NCBI GenBank assembly: GCA_030626465.1
Contig: DAOUOU010000002.1
Location: 1 to 36,410, forward strand
Source of the DNA: Bacteroidales bacterium
GTDB taxonomy: Bacteria > Bacteroidota > Bacteroidia > Bacteroidales > UBA10428
Direction of reading: 5' to 3'
Length of the DNA: 36,410 nt
Part shown: one piece after another, positions 26,401-34,943 of the stretch
How the letters are laid out: each line of letters begins with the position of its first letter
How positions within the stretch are numbered: position 1 is the stretch's first letter
Notes under the pieces: generated by a model
Databases searched by the model: none
What the model was told of the DNA's origin: nothing
What the model saw: the letters and a program-made list of their open reading frames with translations, nothing else
Translations under genes and position numbers: made by a program

Positions 26401-28282
26401 TGAAGATGAATTGCAGGGATATGTAAATTGTGATATTTGTTTTTTGGATGATTCTCTTTCAAGTGTCCGGTCCTACCTTTCTTTTAATGATGTTAGCATG
26501 AACAATACCGAGCTTGGGACTTACGATGTTCAGGCATATTATAATGCTCATGATACAAGCTCTTATGAATATGGTGGAATTGTAAGATACGAAGGGAAGG
26601 ATAAATTGCAACTGACAGGTATCACCCCAAGGGACAATCTCAGGAAAACGACCTTGGATGCGAAAATAAGTGATCTCACCCTGGATACCTTTTCACCCTT
26701 CCTTGAAAAATACTTAAATGAAATTTCCGGAACTATATCCGGATTCATAAAAGTTAACAGAGATGATTCACAACCCGGTATACAGGGAGAATTGACATAC
26801 AGCAATCTGGTGGTTAATCCGAAAATGCTGAACAACACCCTATCATTTAATGATAATGTTATCAGTGTTAAGGACAGGATACTGACTTTAAATAAGATTG
26901 TTGCGAAAGATGAAAGGGGAAAGAAAATGCTGATTGACGGTAAAATTAAGTTTCCACAGGATAAGGATCCGTCAATCTTTCTGAAAGCCACAGGAGATTC
27001 CATGGTAATTCTCAACATCCCTGACAAGAAGGTAAATCCGTTTTTTGGGAAAGTGGTTGTTACGAATATGATCAATATCAACGGGGCACTCCAATCTCCG
27101 GATATTGATTTAAATCTGAACCTCGTCCGGGGGACAGATTTTACCTACAGGATAATTGAAGATCTTACAACCTATGCAGGAGAGGACGTAGTAAGCTTTG
27201 TGGAACACGATACTTTGCTTCAGCACACAGATCAGGAAAAATCACTCTTTCTTTCTGATGATGCCGGAATAGAACTGGATGCAGAAGTAAGCATCAATCC
27301 TAACACCGTATTCAGGCTTGTCTATGATCAGAATATGAAATTTGATGTCGAGCTCTCAGGCAGCGGTAAAATCAATTTTCAAAAAAAACGGACAGGGAAA
27401 GAACAGATGATAGGCAAATATTCAGTTAATAAAGGTCGTGCAGTCTTGAAATTGCAGGGACTGGCGCCGAAAGATTTCAGTATATCACCGGAAAGTTATG
27501 TTTTATGGGATGGCAATGCTTCTGATCCCTTTATAGATATCAATGCTTATCACAGGGTGAAGGGTAGTTATGAGAATCCGGCTGAAGGCGTTACCCAGAC
27601 AATGATTGTAGATTATGATGTAATGTTTGCAATAAAGAATCGGCTGAACAATCCGGAGATAATTATTGATGTGCAAACAGAAGATGAATACATGGCCACT
27701 GTTTTAAATATAATGACCGAGGAGGAAAGATTGAAACAAGCAATCAATTTGCTCTTGCTCGGACAAATTATTACAGATAATACCAAGACCTCAGGATCTA
27801 AAATAATTACCGACCACATCAATCAATTCTGGGCACAACAATTGAATAATGCAGCTGCAAAAAATTTAGGCGGTGTAAGTGTATCGGTTGATATTCAATC
27901 ATTTACTGATTATTCTGCAGGGAATGCGTACGATCGTACCAATCTATCATATGAAGTGAGCAAAGAAGTATGGAATAACAAAGCCACTATTAAAGTCGGA
28001 GGTTATGTGAGTACGTACAACAATTCTCCCGACCAGGCTCCCAGCAGAATGATCGGTGATGTTTCACTTGAATATAAACTGAATAAGAAGGAAAACCTTT
28101 ACGGTAAGGTCTTCAGTGACCATAAGTATGAGGGGGTTCTTGAGGGAGAGATTCAGCGGACAGGTGCCGGGATCCTATACAGGCAGAATTATCATTCGTT
28201 CAAAGATATCTGGAGAAGAAGAAGAACAAAAAAACAACAAAAGAAACAAGACAAAGAAATTGAGAAAAATAAGGTTGAATGA
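23444..28282 (+). CDS. tamB: TamB-like translocation and assembly module protein
   Basis: This 1612-residue protein has an N-terminal inner-membrane anchor (residues about 10-38, LMLLLLIMLLLLPLVI). A very long periplasmic region of repetitive beta strands, as in AsmA/TamB-type lipid-transport bridges, makes up most of the length. A C-terminal TamB (DUF490) domain occupies about 1150-1560, with FQKKRTGKEQMIGKYSVN, NLLLLGQI and the Bacteroidota-typical end. The C-terminal 25 residues are highly basic (WRRRRTKKQQKKQDKE). The family spans the periplasm and works with an Omp85 partner in outer-membrane protein or phospholipid delivery. That partner (TamL) follows directly, overlapping the end by 23 bases. 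The start is the first ATG after AAAGGG; an ATG six codons later is also possible. Confidence 0.9.
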   Translation: MRLESGMLLKWLKKLLKTISRLMLLLLIMLLLLPLVISLRPVRKKIIQKVNSQISTTLEASFSIRDYSYLFPVGLKLEDVYFDDTLSRASIGEISVKLRSFRKRKASLRADVLISEGEIMLNTSTFKLKYSESDEDHTQAVKEKKNWILGADLDLSQIRFALINQETDLKIDVQTEKLEVDKVRLEILNHVIRWDDILISDCSASIKINKKKEKKKRKSRVDWNIKGGRVVLHNCSFDLKQELKDFYLSAYTKDLDIKEPFVDLEDRLIDVKKLNIHVAKVEEHTSSDPTIKVKKVRNNKKPWKFSITKGELAQIEFHHNPDQQGFSDSSFSSRFFSVHNFDTKIRKSFYSDKCFRGTIKELNVNLNDEIFLENSSIAFAADRKKTNAELEIHVNKGNIRCKLASDGHWASLKNPEKFPVSIVDMAMENISPSTIEYFIPQIQNISKYIKEPVDLEILAKSNSSQLRFEKLFFKSESLGDIHASGYLADFASGDSMHFHSAYSININEPAFEDAFTQPDISLYLSLLDHAAIRGTVSGSRDRIILEQDIVSDYLHLPMTGEYYLIDSSFQFNAYNASVVADSIFPVPVRFDSIDISSSGKINRSPDIQYFLHLKKYRISDKSFEDLAFQGTFHDKQIEGTVVSHDSLLSATIEHSIHLEENKSIFLSGNFQMLNHDLIRSFPSGLMSANFYGEYHEFDDSSFQAGCELTNFHAITSQADYLVENTNVKLDALQNGFSTNISSDFIQVDFISYINLPDFIDSIRYANMIIKNPDSTAIASYIPSLPNVKIDMKLTSHPIIDEFILKRKFAFGTLAAELITNETGKDQLNLTITEPELKGIRADIAILHAELQQNQFLMESSVLGVDGRNIIADQFHMKNAMKEGFAHTEIAALTDKDEVTQFVTFDINKSSGLYSINFPGDSLVLFGNPWRISTENLITFTNSFIDECNLELTSDKKIINIGRTEKCPLLFEVKNIDLTAIATLLLSEDELQGYVNCDICFLDDSLSSVRSYLSFNDVSMNNTELGTYDVQAYYNAHDTSSYEYGGIVRYEGKDKLQLTGITPRDNLRKTTLDAKISDLTLDTFSPFLEKYLNEISGTISGFIKVNRDDSQPGIQGELTYSNLVVNPKMLNNTLSFNDNVISVKDRILTLNKIVAKDERGKKMLIDGKIKFPQDKDPSIFLKATGDSMVILNIPDKKVNPFFGKVVVTNMININGALQSPDIDLNLNLVRGTDFTYRIIEDLTTYAGEDVVSFVEHDTLLQHTDQEKSLFLSDDAGIELDAEVSINPNTVFRLVYDQNMKFDVELSGSGKINFQKKRTGKEQMIGKYSVNKGRAVLKLQGLAPKDFSISPESYVLWDGNASDPFIDINAYHRVKGSYENPAEGVTQTMIVDYDVMFAIKNRLNNPEIIIDVQTEDEYMATVLNIMTEEERLKQAINLLLLGQIITDNTKTSGSKIITDHINQFWAQQLNNAAAKNLGGVSVSVDIQSFTDYSAGNAYDRTNLSYEVSKEVWNNKATIKVGGYVSTYNNSPDQAPSRMIGDVSLEYKLNKKENLYGKVFSDHKYEGVLEGEIQRTGAGILYRQNYHSFKDIWRRRRTKKQQKKQDKEIEKNKVE

Positions 28283-30566
28283 CATACTATTTTTTTGCAT
28301 TCTGGGACTTGCATCAGCCTGCTCAAATACAAAGTTTCTGGCAGAGGATGAGGTTTTGTATACAGGGATCAGGAAAGTAAATATAATTCCACAAGGAGAG
28401 ATAAAAAAAATTAAATCAATAGAGTCTTCTATCTCCTGGTCTGCATATTATGCACCCAATAACTCGTTTTATTTGCCTAAAAGAACTTTCCCTCCGGTAA
28501 GACTTTGGATCTATAACTATATGCAAACGGAAAAGACAAAAGGATTCAAGTCATGGATGCATCGTAACTTCTCTCAGGAACCCGTTCTGATCAGTGATGT
28601 CAAACTGGATCAGCGGATCAGAAAGCTGGAAAATGAATTACACAATCAGGGACATTTTGGTGCGAAAATAAATTACGAGCTGCATTTTAAAAAGTCAAAT
28701 CACAAAAAAGCCTCTGTAAGTTATCATGTTTTATTGCCTCAAGCGTATACGGTCAACTCCGTTTCCCTCCCGGAAAAAAGAATTCTATTCGATTCATTGC
28801 CCCCTGCCCTGGTATCAGAATCAATCATAGAATCTGAACGACAATATGATCTTGAAAATGTCCTGGCAGAACGTGATAGAATTACCTCGATAATAAGAAA
28901 TGAAGGGTATTATAGTTTTCGGAAGGAGTATCTGGAGTTCAGTCTTGATACAACCAAAGGCACTAAATCTATTGACATGGGGATCGATGTTTACAATAAT
29001 CTTCCGGATCTCTCAACAAAAAAATACACTATTCATGACATAACATTTATAATGCTCAACAATGCCATTGATTCTCTTTCGGGTATTTCATTAGATACTC
29101 TGAGCGATGAGATTTTTACAATTGTTTATGAGGATTTGTTTGTTAAGCCTTCCATTATGAAGCATGCAGTTTATCAGATTCCCGGGCAGAAGTATACACA
29201 GAGAAGTCATGAATACACCCAGGAACATTTGGGAAATCTTGGTGTTTTTAAACAAATTGACATAAGCTATGATACGCTTGAGGGATTCAATAACAAACTC
29301 AGGATGAACATCCTCCTTCTGCCACTTGAGAAAATCAGTTTATCTGCGGAAGCCAATGTAGTAACTAAATCTACAGGATTTGTCGGACCTGCAGTTGTGG
29401 CTCGACTTACAAACCAGAACCTCTTTGGTGGTGCAGAAAAACTGAATATCTCATTAAATGCCGGTTACGAATGGCAAATCTTTAATGCAGAGAATACAGG
29501 TTTGGGATTTAACTCTTATGAGCTTGGAATAAAATCATCAATATCCTTTCCTAAAATAATTGCTCCGTTCGGACTCAAGTACAGAACCAATATCTATGTA
29601 CCAAAAACTACCGTGAGTGCAGGTTTCGAGATATTGAACCGTGTTCGGTATTATAAAATGAATTCGATCAGTACCTCTTATAGTTATCAATGGAAAGAAA
29701 GTCTTTATAACCAACACTCCTTTTCACTTATCGACATTAATTTTGTTGATCTTGTTGATACAACTGCTGAGTTTAGCGAAATCTTCCTGAACAATCCTTC
29801 TGTTCGCCGTTCGTTTGAAGAACAGTTTATTGTTGGCATGCGCTATCGCTTTTCTTTTGATAATTCATCGGATGAAAATAAAACGCACCGGATATATTGG
29901 GAATCGGGACTTGTAACTGCCGGTAACTTTTTGAGTTTGATCGATAAAAATATCATGGGGAATACTGAGGAAGAACAGGGGAAATTATTTGGCAAACCGT
30001 ATTCTCAGTTCCTCAAAATCACGCAGGATCTTCGTCACTATTATAAATTCAGGCAAAAATCAGGTATTGTTGATCGATTGTACATTGGTTTTGGCTATCC
30101 CTATGGAAATTCAACGGTAATGCCTTATGTGGAACAGTTTTTCAGCGGCGGTGCCAACAGCATCAGAGGATTTACTGCCCGTTCGATAGGTCCGGGAGAA
30201 TACCGGGGCGATACATTGACGTATTTTGATCAGACGGGAGATATTAAAATCGAGTATAATTTTGAATACAGATTCAGAATTGGTCAGCGTTTGTTTGGTG
30301 CTACTTTTCTTGATGTTGGAAATATCTGGTTACATAAGGAAGACCCTCTCAGACCGGGCAGTGGATTTCAGATGGACAAGTTTTACAAACAGTTGGCTTT
30401 TGGAACAGGATTTGGATTCCGATTCGATATTGATTTCTTTGTTATACGATTTGATATTGGTATTCCATTGCGCAATCCCGGCTATGAAAAAGGACGTCAA
30501 TGGGTATTTACAAATTCAGAAATATTTAAGCTAAACGGATTTATTGCTATAGGTTATCCATTCTGA
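28260..30566 (+). CDS. tamL: TamL: lipidated TamA/BamA-family outer-membrane protein
   Basis: This 768-residue Omp85 protein has POTRA-like repeats at about 30-340, then a 16-strand-type barrel with the surface-antigen motif FFSGGANSIRGFTARSIGPG. It ends in NGFIAIGYPF with a terminal phenylalanine. The frame is open from 28116, but the only start giving an export signal is TTG at 28260. It yields MRKIRLNDILFFCILGLASAC, a lipoprotein signal with lipobox LASA-C21, followed by SNTKFLAEDEVLYTG. A lipidated TamA form next to tamB is the known TamL arrangement of Bacteroidota. The start overlaps tamB by 23 bases, so translation is probably coupled. It should work with TamB in outer-membrane assembly. 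Confidence 0.88.
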   Translation: MRKIRLNDILFFCILGLASACSNTKFLAEDEVLYTGIRKVNIIPQGEIKKIKSIESSISWSAYYAPNNSFYLPKRTFPPVRLWIYNYMQTEKTKGFKSWMHRNFSQEPVLISDVKLDQRIRKLENELHNQGHFGAKINYELHFKKSNHKKASVSYHVLLPQAYTVNSVSLPEKRILFDSLPPALVSESIIESERQYDLENVLAERDRITSIIRNEGYYSFRKEYLEFSLDTTKGTKSIDMGIDVYNNLPDLSTKKYTIHDITFIMLNNAIDSLSGISLDTLSDEIFTIVYEDLFVKPSIMKHAVYQIPGQKYTQRSHEYTQEHLGNLGVFKQIDISYDTLEGFNNKLRMNILLLPLEKISLSAEANVVTKSTGFVGPAVVARLTNQNLFGGAEKLNISLNAGYEWQIFNAENTGLGFNSYELGIKSSISFPKIIAPFGLKYRTNIYVPKTTVSAGFEILNRVRYYKMNSISTSYSYQWKESLYNQHSFSLIDINFVDLVDTTAEFSEIFLNNPSVRRSFEEQFIVGMRYRFSFDNSSDENKTHRIYWESGLVTAGNFLSLIDKNIMGNTEEEQGKLFGKPYSQFLKITQDLRHYYKFRQKSGIVDRLYIGFGYPYGNSTVMPYVEQFFSGGANSIRGFTARSIGPGEYRGDTLTYFDQTGDIKIEYNFEYRFRIGQRLFGATFLDVGNIWLHKEDPLRPGSGFQMDKFYKQLAFGTGFGFRFDIDFFVIRFDIGIPLRNPGYEKGRQWVFTNSEIFKLNGFIAIGYPF

Positions 30567-30911
30567 TTCTTCTGTAGGATTGCGATAAGTATTTCTGTGT
30601 TTTGCTTAATAGCCTGTAAACAGAGAACAATTTAGGGATTGAAGTGTTTTTTTTCTGTTTTGTGCAAGAAATTATTTTAGAAAGGCTTTAGTTTAAATGA
30701 GCGTTGGAAAGTGTGTTTGTGATTCTTAGGGCCTTTGAGGCATAGTGGCTATAATTAGTATAACTTTTTTATTTACTATCATTCCATTTAATGAAAATTG
30801 GGTGCTGCAATGCACAAAACAGGAGAATATTTTAGAGGTTGAAGTATTTTTTTTATCTTGGATTATATGTATTTTTGATTATGTTGCACAGTCAAACCTA
30901 ATAATACGGAA
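30567..30911. repeat. Spacer with paired direct and inverted repeats
   Basis: This 345-base non-coding spacer contains an imperfect direct repeat of about 39 bases at 30618-30656 and 30817-30856, sharing AAACAG, GAGAA, TTTAG and TTGAAGT-purine-TTTTTTTT; 22 of the last 26 bases match, exactly 200 bases apart. It also has a perfect 12-base inverted repeat: CTGTTTTGTGCA at 30655-30666 and TGCACAAAACAG at 30811-30822. The inverted arms sit at the inner edges of the direct repeats. A TATTTTTG box at 30870-30877 may serve the next gene, but no -33 element is seen. Confidence 0.6.
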
Positions 30912-31679
30912 ATGAAAAAAGCTTTACTTTTCTTCTTTCTTGCCTTATTTTCAATGTTTATGGCAAAGGCACAGAAAACCTATTCAGTAACCAGCGGCGA
31001 AATGATATTTTCTTTCAGTAATGTGGAATTTACGGATGCCTTTTTAGCAGATAATCCCAATGCCGAAGTAACGAAAACAAATCTGCGATACACGATTTTT
31101 TTTCATCTTGGTCAATACTGGCATATTGACTTCACAAATAATATTGGAATTCTGACCGGATTGGGTATGAGAAACGTTGGTTTAATATCAGATGAGAAGA
31201 TACCTGAGACAGTTGGCTCAGAGGTTATGGTGGATCATAAAATTATCAGAAGAGTCTATACTCTTGGAGTACCTCTGTCTCTTAAAATAGGATCGTTCAA
31301 AAATCACATTTATTTTTTTGGAGGTGGAGAGTATGAGTTAGCATTTCAGTACAAACAAAAATATTGGAAATCTCACTCCAGGTCGGGCTCCAAAACAAAA
31401 GAAAACGAATGGTTTGCCAGTCAAACTCCAACCTTTCTTCCATCAGTATTTGGCGGGGTTCAATTGCCGGGAGGCATTAACATTAAATTCAAGTATTATT
31501 TAACTGATTTTCTTAATCACAATTATTCTCGCACCAGTAGCGGTGGCAATTTCGAGGTTGGCGATCTTACAAGATACAAAACCAGCCAGGTATTTTATTT
31601 CTCTCTTTCATGGCAGTTTAATACTGCTTATATAACTAAAAGAGAATGGCAAACAGGCACCGAAGTAGCGTACAGATAA
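30912..31679 (+). CDS. Outer-membrane beta-barrel protein
   Basis: This 255-residue protein has a clear signal peptide (MKKALLFFFLALFSMFMAKAQ). The mature part is a series of alternating amphipathic strands with aromatic ends (YTIFFHLGQYWHIDFTNNIG, GVPLSLKIG, HIYFFGGGEYELAFQYK, INIKFKYYLTDFLN, TSQVFYFSLSWQF), as in the OmpW/porin-family small barrels of Bacteroidota. The closing strand VFYFSLSWQF is followed by about 20 further residues. It is probably a small outer-membrane barrel of unknown substrate. A repeat-bearing spacer precedes it and an intrinsic terminator follows, so it is likely a single-gene unit. Confidence 0.8.
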   Translation: MKKALLFFFLALFSMFMAKAQKTYSVTSGEMIFSFSNVEFTDAFLADNPNAEVTKTNLRYTIFFHLGQYWHIDFTNNIGILTGLGMRNVGLISDEKIPETVGSEVMVDHKIIRRVYTLGVPLSLKIGSFKNHIYFFGGGEYELAFQYKQKYWKSHSRSGSKTKENEWFASQTPTFLPSVFGGVQLPGGINIKFKYYLTDFLNHNYSRTSSGGNFEVGDLTRYKTSQVFYFSLSWQFNTAYITKREWQTGTEVAYR

Positions 31680-31700
31680 TACTTATTTCAAGAATATTTT

Positions 31701-31739
31701 ACCCGGTTACAGACGTTTCCGGGTTTCTTTATATTTTTT
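31701..31739 (+). terminator. Rho-independent terminator after the beta-barrel gene
   Basis: The arms ACCCGG (31701-31706) and CCGGGT (31719-31724) form a GC-rich 6-bp stem with a 12-base loop, followed by a T-rich tract through 31739. It sits 21 bases after the stop and 55 bases before the next ATG. Confidence 0.65.
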
Positions 31740-31793
31740 GGTAATTGAAATAAACATATTGCAGTTCTATGCGTTTTTAAATTAATTTCAATC

Positions 31794-32894
31794 ATGAAGA
31801 AACTAATTTTTCCCTTATTGTTTCTGATCATTTTTAAAACAGGGCAATCACAGCATCTTGGGGCATATACCGATTACCGCGACAGATTTTATATTTTCGA
31901 TCATGGTGAGAGCACCAAAGTGGAAGATCTTATGGTGCAATCCTTTGATATAGGAGGTGAGTGTGTGATGTATATAAACAGCCAGGGACACCTGAAGATA
32001 TATAACGATGGTAAGCTTACCAAATTAGAATCAGGAGGAGTCTCCAAGTATTTTGCTACCGATCATCTCGCAGCTTATTCAATCTTTGAAAAACTAAAAG
32101 TGGTTGAAGATGGTCAGGCCATTACCTTAAGTACACGTTGTCCGATCTACAGCGTTGAGGATAGTCTGATTGTCTTTTATGATAAAAACCTGGAATCGCT
32201 CAGGGTGTATTATGAAGGAGAAAGTAAAGATATAGAAAGTGGAATGGTAGGAATGCCAGTTGATAATTTTAGTAGCGGGGATAATATGGTTGCTTATATT
32301 TCTTCGCGCACAAAAGATTTTAAGATATATTACAAGGGTAAGAATCATACCATACTTCAATATGTGGAAGGTCTTTCTTTCAAAGCAGGCAAAGACATTG
32401 TTGCTTATAAAAGTAACATCGATAATACTTTTCATGTGTATTACAAAGGCGAAAATTATCAGTTAGAAGATTTTCCTCCAAAATCCTATAAGGTAGGAGA
32501 TGGATTTGTGGCTTATGTTGATGAAATGGGTGTATTTAAAGTATTTTACAACGGTAAGGTACAGGAGGTGAGCAGTTTTTCACCGGAAACATACATTGCC
32601 GAAGATTACTTACTGATCTTTACAGAACATGAATATTTTAAGGTTTTCTCCAAAGGTTCGGTTCATGAAGTGGAGGCTTATATACCAAAGAGTTTTAAGC
32701 TTGACTGGAATACAGTAGCCTACCTTGATAACAGCAATCGTATCTGGTTAGTTGTCAACGGTGAGAAGAAATACCTAATCAATGACTTGATCAATACATT
32801 TGATATTTATCGTGATCTTATCATAATGAATGTAAAAGTAAACCGCAACATAGTATATTACCAGGATGAGTTTTTTGAAGGATTGTCGTTTTAG
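31794..32894 (+). CDS. Secreted protein of about nine tandem 36-residue repeats
   Basis: This 366-residue protein has a signal peptide (MKKLIFPLLFLIIFKTGQSQ). The rest is an array of units of about 34-40 residues. Each has a strand pair around (F/L)K(V/I)(Y/F)Y-x-G(K/E), a variable polar turn, and a closing strand of the form D-x-(V/L)(A/I)(Y/F). Examples are DFKIYYKGKN, TFHVYYKGEN, VFKVFYNGKV and YFKVFSKGSV, with closers NMVAY, DIVAY, GFVAY and TVAY. The pattern suggests a beta-propeller or solenoid. I do not recognise it as WD40, Kelch, NHL or PD40. The location is periplasm or cell surface, with no sorting domain at the end. It may bind a ligand or protein. It converges with the next gene, 20 bases apart. 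Confidence 0.85.
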   Translation: MKKLIFPLLFLIIFKTGQSQHLGAYTDYRDRFYIFDHGESTKVEDLMVQSFDIGGECVMYINSQGHLKIYNDGKLTKLESGGVSKYFATDHLAAYSIFEKLKVVEDGQAITLSTRCPIYSVEDSLIVFYDKNLESLRVYYEGESKDIESGMVGMPVDNFSSGDNMVAYISSRTKDFKIYYKGKNHTILQYVEGLSFKAGKDIVAYKSNIDNTFHVYYKGENYQLEDFPPKSYKVGDGFVAYVDEMGVFKVFYNGKVQEVSSFSPETYIAEDYLLIFTEHEYFKVFSKGSVHEVEAYIPKSFKLDWNTVAYLDNSNRIWLVVNGEKKYLINDLINTFDIYRDLIIMNVKVNRNIVYYQDEFFEGLSF

Positions 32895-32914
32895 CATTCT
32901 ATAATTGCTTTTAT

Positions 32915-33361
32915 TTACAATAAAGCCCACTGACCAGTCATCACCAGGAACAACAAATACAGTGCATAGAGCATATTTACTATTGTGAACATCGCATTAT
33001 ACTCCACTCTGTTCTTTTTGATACGTCTTCGTACCATAATTCCAACATTGGGGACTATTGTTGATGTAAGAAAAATAAGGAAATAGATATTAAAAATACT
33101 GTCGTAAGGTTGATCCTCTTCTCCAATGATCTTATTGCCAAACAAGAGAAGATAGGTAAAAACCAGAAATAAAGCCAAAAAAAGCAGGTAACTGATTTTA
33201 AGTGATACGGTAGAATTTCTCCGGCGTTTGTGAACACGAAAAGGACGTAAAATTATTATGGAAACTGTAAATAAAATGATATACCCGACAAGAAAAAAGA
33301 ATTGAAATATACCATGAAAAAAACCACCCATAGTATTGCTGATTTTTATTTCTATTGACAA
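32915..33361 (-). CDS. Four-helix membrane protein of unknown function
   Basis: This 148-residue protein has four predicted membrane segments at about 13-38, 55-75, 87-108 and 122-145. A basic cytoplasmic loop (RPFRVHKRRRNS) lies between the first two and another (RRRIKKNRVE) between the last two, which places both termini outside by the positive-inside rule. There is no signal peptide or known motif. It begins 46 bases after the stop of the rlmD-like gene and may be the second gene of that transcript. I do not recognise the family. Confidence 0.7.
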   Translation of the reverse strand: MSIEIKISNTMGGFFHGIFQFFFLVGYIILFTVSIIILRPFRVHKRRRNSTVSLKISYLLFLALFLVFTYLLLFGNKIIGEEDQPYDSIFNIYFLIFLTSTIVPNVGIMVRRRIKKNRVEYNAMFTIVNMLYALYLLFLVMTGQWALL

Positions 33362-33407
33362 GTTATTGATTTTCTTTAAAACAACTCATCTCTAATTTCA
33401 AAAACTT

Positions 33408-34823
33408 TCATTTAAGATCGAGTCGTACGATATTTTCCACATGATGTGTGTGTGGAAACATATCTACCGGTTGTATGGCAGTTAACTTATATTTTATGCT
33501 GAGTAGTTTAATATCGCGCGATTGAGTTGCCGGATTGCAACTGATATATACAATACGCCCGGGTTGTATATTCAAAATAGATTGAACAACATCGTTATGC
33601 ATGCCTGCACGCGGAGGGTCAGTAATAATAACATCAGGCATGCCATTCTGCTTAATAAAATCTTCGTTCAACAGATCTTTAATATCCCCGGTAAAAAAGC
33701 CGGTATTGGTAATACCATTAAGCTCTGAATTGAAATAAGCATCCTGGATAGCTTCTTCGATATAATCCAGACCAATAACCTTTTTGCAATGAGAGGCCAC
33801 AAAGTTTGCAATGGTTCCGGTACCTGTATATAAATCATATATTATTTCAGTACCATTTAGCTCAGCAAAATGGAGGGCTTTACGATACAATTCTAATGCT
33901 TGAAATGTATTTGTCTGGAAAAACGATTTTGGGCCAATTTTGAATTTCAGATCATCAAGTTTTTCATAAACAAAATCTCTTCCACTAAAAAAAAGCACAT
34001 CCAAATCATGAATGGTATCATTAACTTTTGGATTTATCACGTATAGTAAAGATGTGAGTTCCGGAAATTTACTCTCAATATGTTTCAGAAGCTTTTCTAT
34101 CAGGTTTTTTTCATTGTACTGAAAGACAAGCATTACCATCCACTCACCATATTCGGTATTGCGGATAATAAGGTTACGCAGCAAGCCCTGGTTTTGCCTT
34201 TGATCGTAGTAAGAATAGTTGTTTGACAGAGTAAATGCTCTCACTTCATTTCGAATCAGGTTTGAGAGATCATTCTGGAGGTAGCATGTTTCTATATCCA
34301 GTATTCTGTCAAATTTACCCGCGATATGAAATCCAAGAGCACGACGATCGCTGAATTGATTTTCCGACCTGACTTCTGCATCGCTCAACCAACGGGTATT
34401 TGAAAAAGTGTATTCCAATTTGTTCCTGTAGTATTGTTGCTTTTTCGAACCAATAACAGGTTCTATCTCAGGTATTTCAACCTGGCCAATTCTTTGCAGA
34501 TTATCTGCAACTTGTTTTTGCTTGAAGTAAAGTTGCTTATCATAAGAAAGGTTTTGCCATTTACATCCTCCGCAAACGCCAAAATGCTGGCAGAAAGGTT
34601 GATTCCTCGAATCAGATTCCCTGATCAGATCTATGAGGATTCCCTCCATATAATTTTTTCTTTTTCTGATCACCTTAACATTGGCGATATCACCCGGAAC
34701 CAGACCCTGCACAAAAACAACCGCATCATCTGCCTTACCGACTGCTTTTCCCTGGTCAGCGATATCGATAATCACAAGATTTTCAATAATAGGTAATTTC
34801 TTTTTTCTTGCCACTTTATCCAA
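33408..34823 (-). CDS. rlmD: TrmA/RlmD-family RNA 5-methyluridine methyltransferase
   Basis: This 471-residue enzyme has an N-terminal TRAM RNA-binding domain (about 15-70) and iron-sulfur cysteines C78, C84 and C87 (FCQHFGVCGGCKWQ) with a fourth at C180 (ETCYL). The SAM-binding Rossmann core includes YDLYTGTGTIANFVA. The catalytic region is TDPPRAGM followed by YISCNPATQSRD, with nucleophile C429. It makes m5U in RNA. The iron-sulfur cluster fits RlmD (23S U1939) or RlmCD rather than TrmA, but the exact site cannot be settled from sequence. A -7 box just upstream of the ATG suggests a very short leader. It is divergent from the ABC-F gene. Confidence 0.92.
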   Translation of the reverse strand: MDKVARKKKLPIIENLVIIDIADQGKAVGKADDAVVFVQGLVPGDIANVKVIRKRKNYMEGILIDLIRESDSRNQPFCQHFGVCGGCKWQNLSYDKQLYFKQKQVADNLQRIGQVEIPEIEPVIGSKKQQYYRNKLEYTFSNTRWLSDAEVRSENQFSDRRALGFHIAGKFDRILDIETCYLQNDLSNLIRNEVRAFTLSNNYSYYDQRQNQGLLRNLIIRNTEYGEWMVMLVFQYNEKNLIEKLLKHIESKFPELTSLLYVINPKVNDTIHDLDVLFFSGRDFVYEKLDDLKFKIGPKSFFQTNTFQALELYRKALHFAELNGTEIIYDLYTGTGTIANFVASHCKKVIGLDYIEEAIQDAYFNSELNGITNTGFFTGDIKDLLNEDFIKQNGMPDVIITDPPRAGMHNDVVQSILNIQPGRIVYISCNPATQSRDIKLLSIKYKLTAIQPVDMFPHTHHVENIVRLDLK

Positions 34824-34830
34824 TTTGTGG

Positions 34831-34838
34831 CAAAGATA
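34831..34838 (-). promoter_or_regulatory. Candidate -7 box TATCTTTG for the rlmD-like gene
   Basis: On the minus strand TATCTTTG (34838-34831) matches TAnnTTTG and ends eight bases before the ATG at 34823, implying a leaderless or nearly leaderless transcript. No -33 box is found at 19-21 bases. Confidence 0.35.
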
Positions 34839-34919
34839 TGAATATTGGATTATGCAGACACTTTACAACATTAGAAGATGGTAAAGGAACGAATGAATAA
34901 GTGTTGCTCAAAAAATTTC

Positions 34920-34927
34920 TATTTTTG
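34920..34927 (+). promoter_or_regulatory. Candidate -7 box TATTTTTG for the ABC-F gene
   Basis: An exact TAnnTTTG match 16 bases before the ATG at 34944. The only nearby TTG (34904) is too close to serve as -33, so support is partial. Confidence 0.35.
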
Positions 34928-34943
34928 CTGCCAAAAATATCCG

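Noticed and set aside
26563..27081. 172-residue open frame on the minus strand inside tamB
   Set aside because: It lies fully antisense to a well-supported TamB C-terminal domain, is serine/leucine-rich without recognisable motifs, and has no promoter or operon context.
28116..28259. Upstream ATG start for tamL
   Set aside because: It would add a 48-residue charged leader, bury the lipoprotein signal and overlap tamB by 167 bases; TTG at 28260 explains the export signal.
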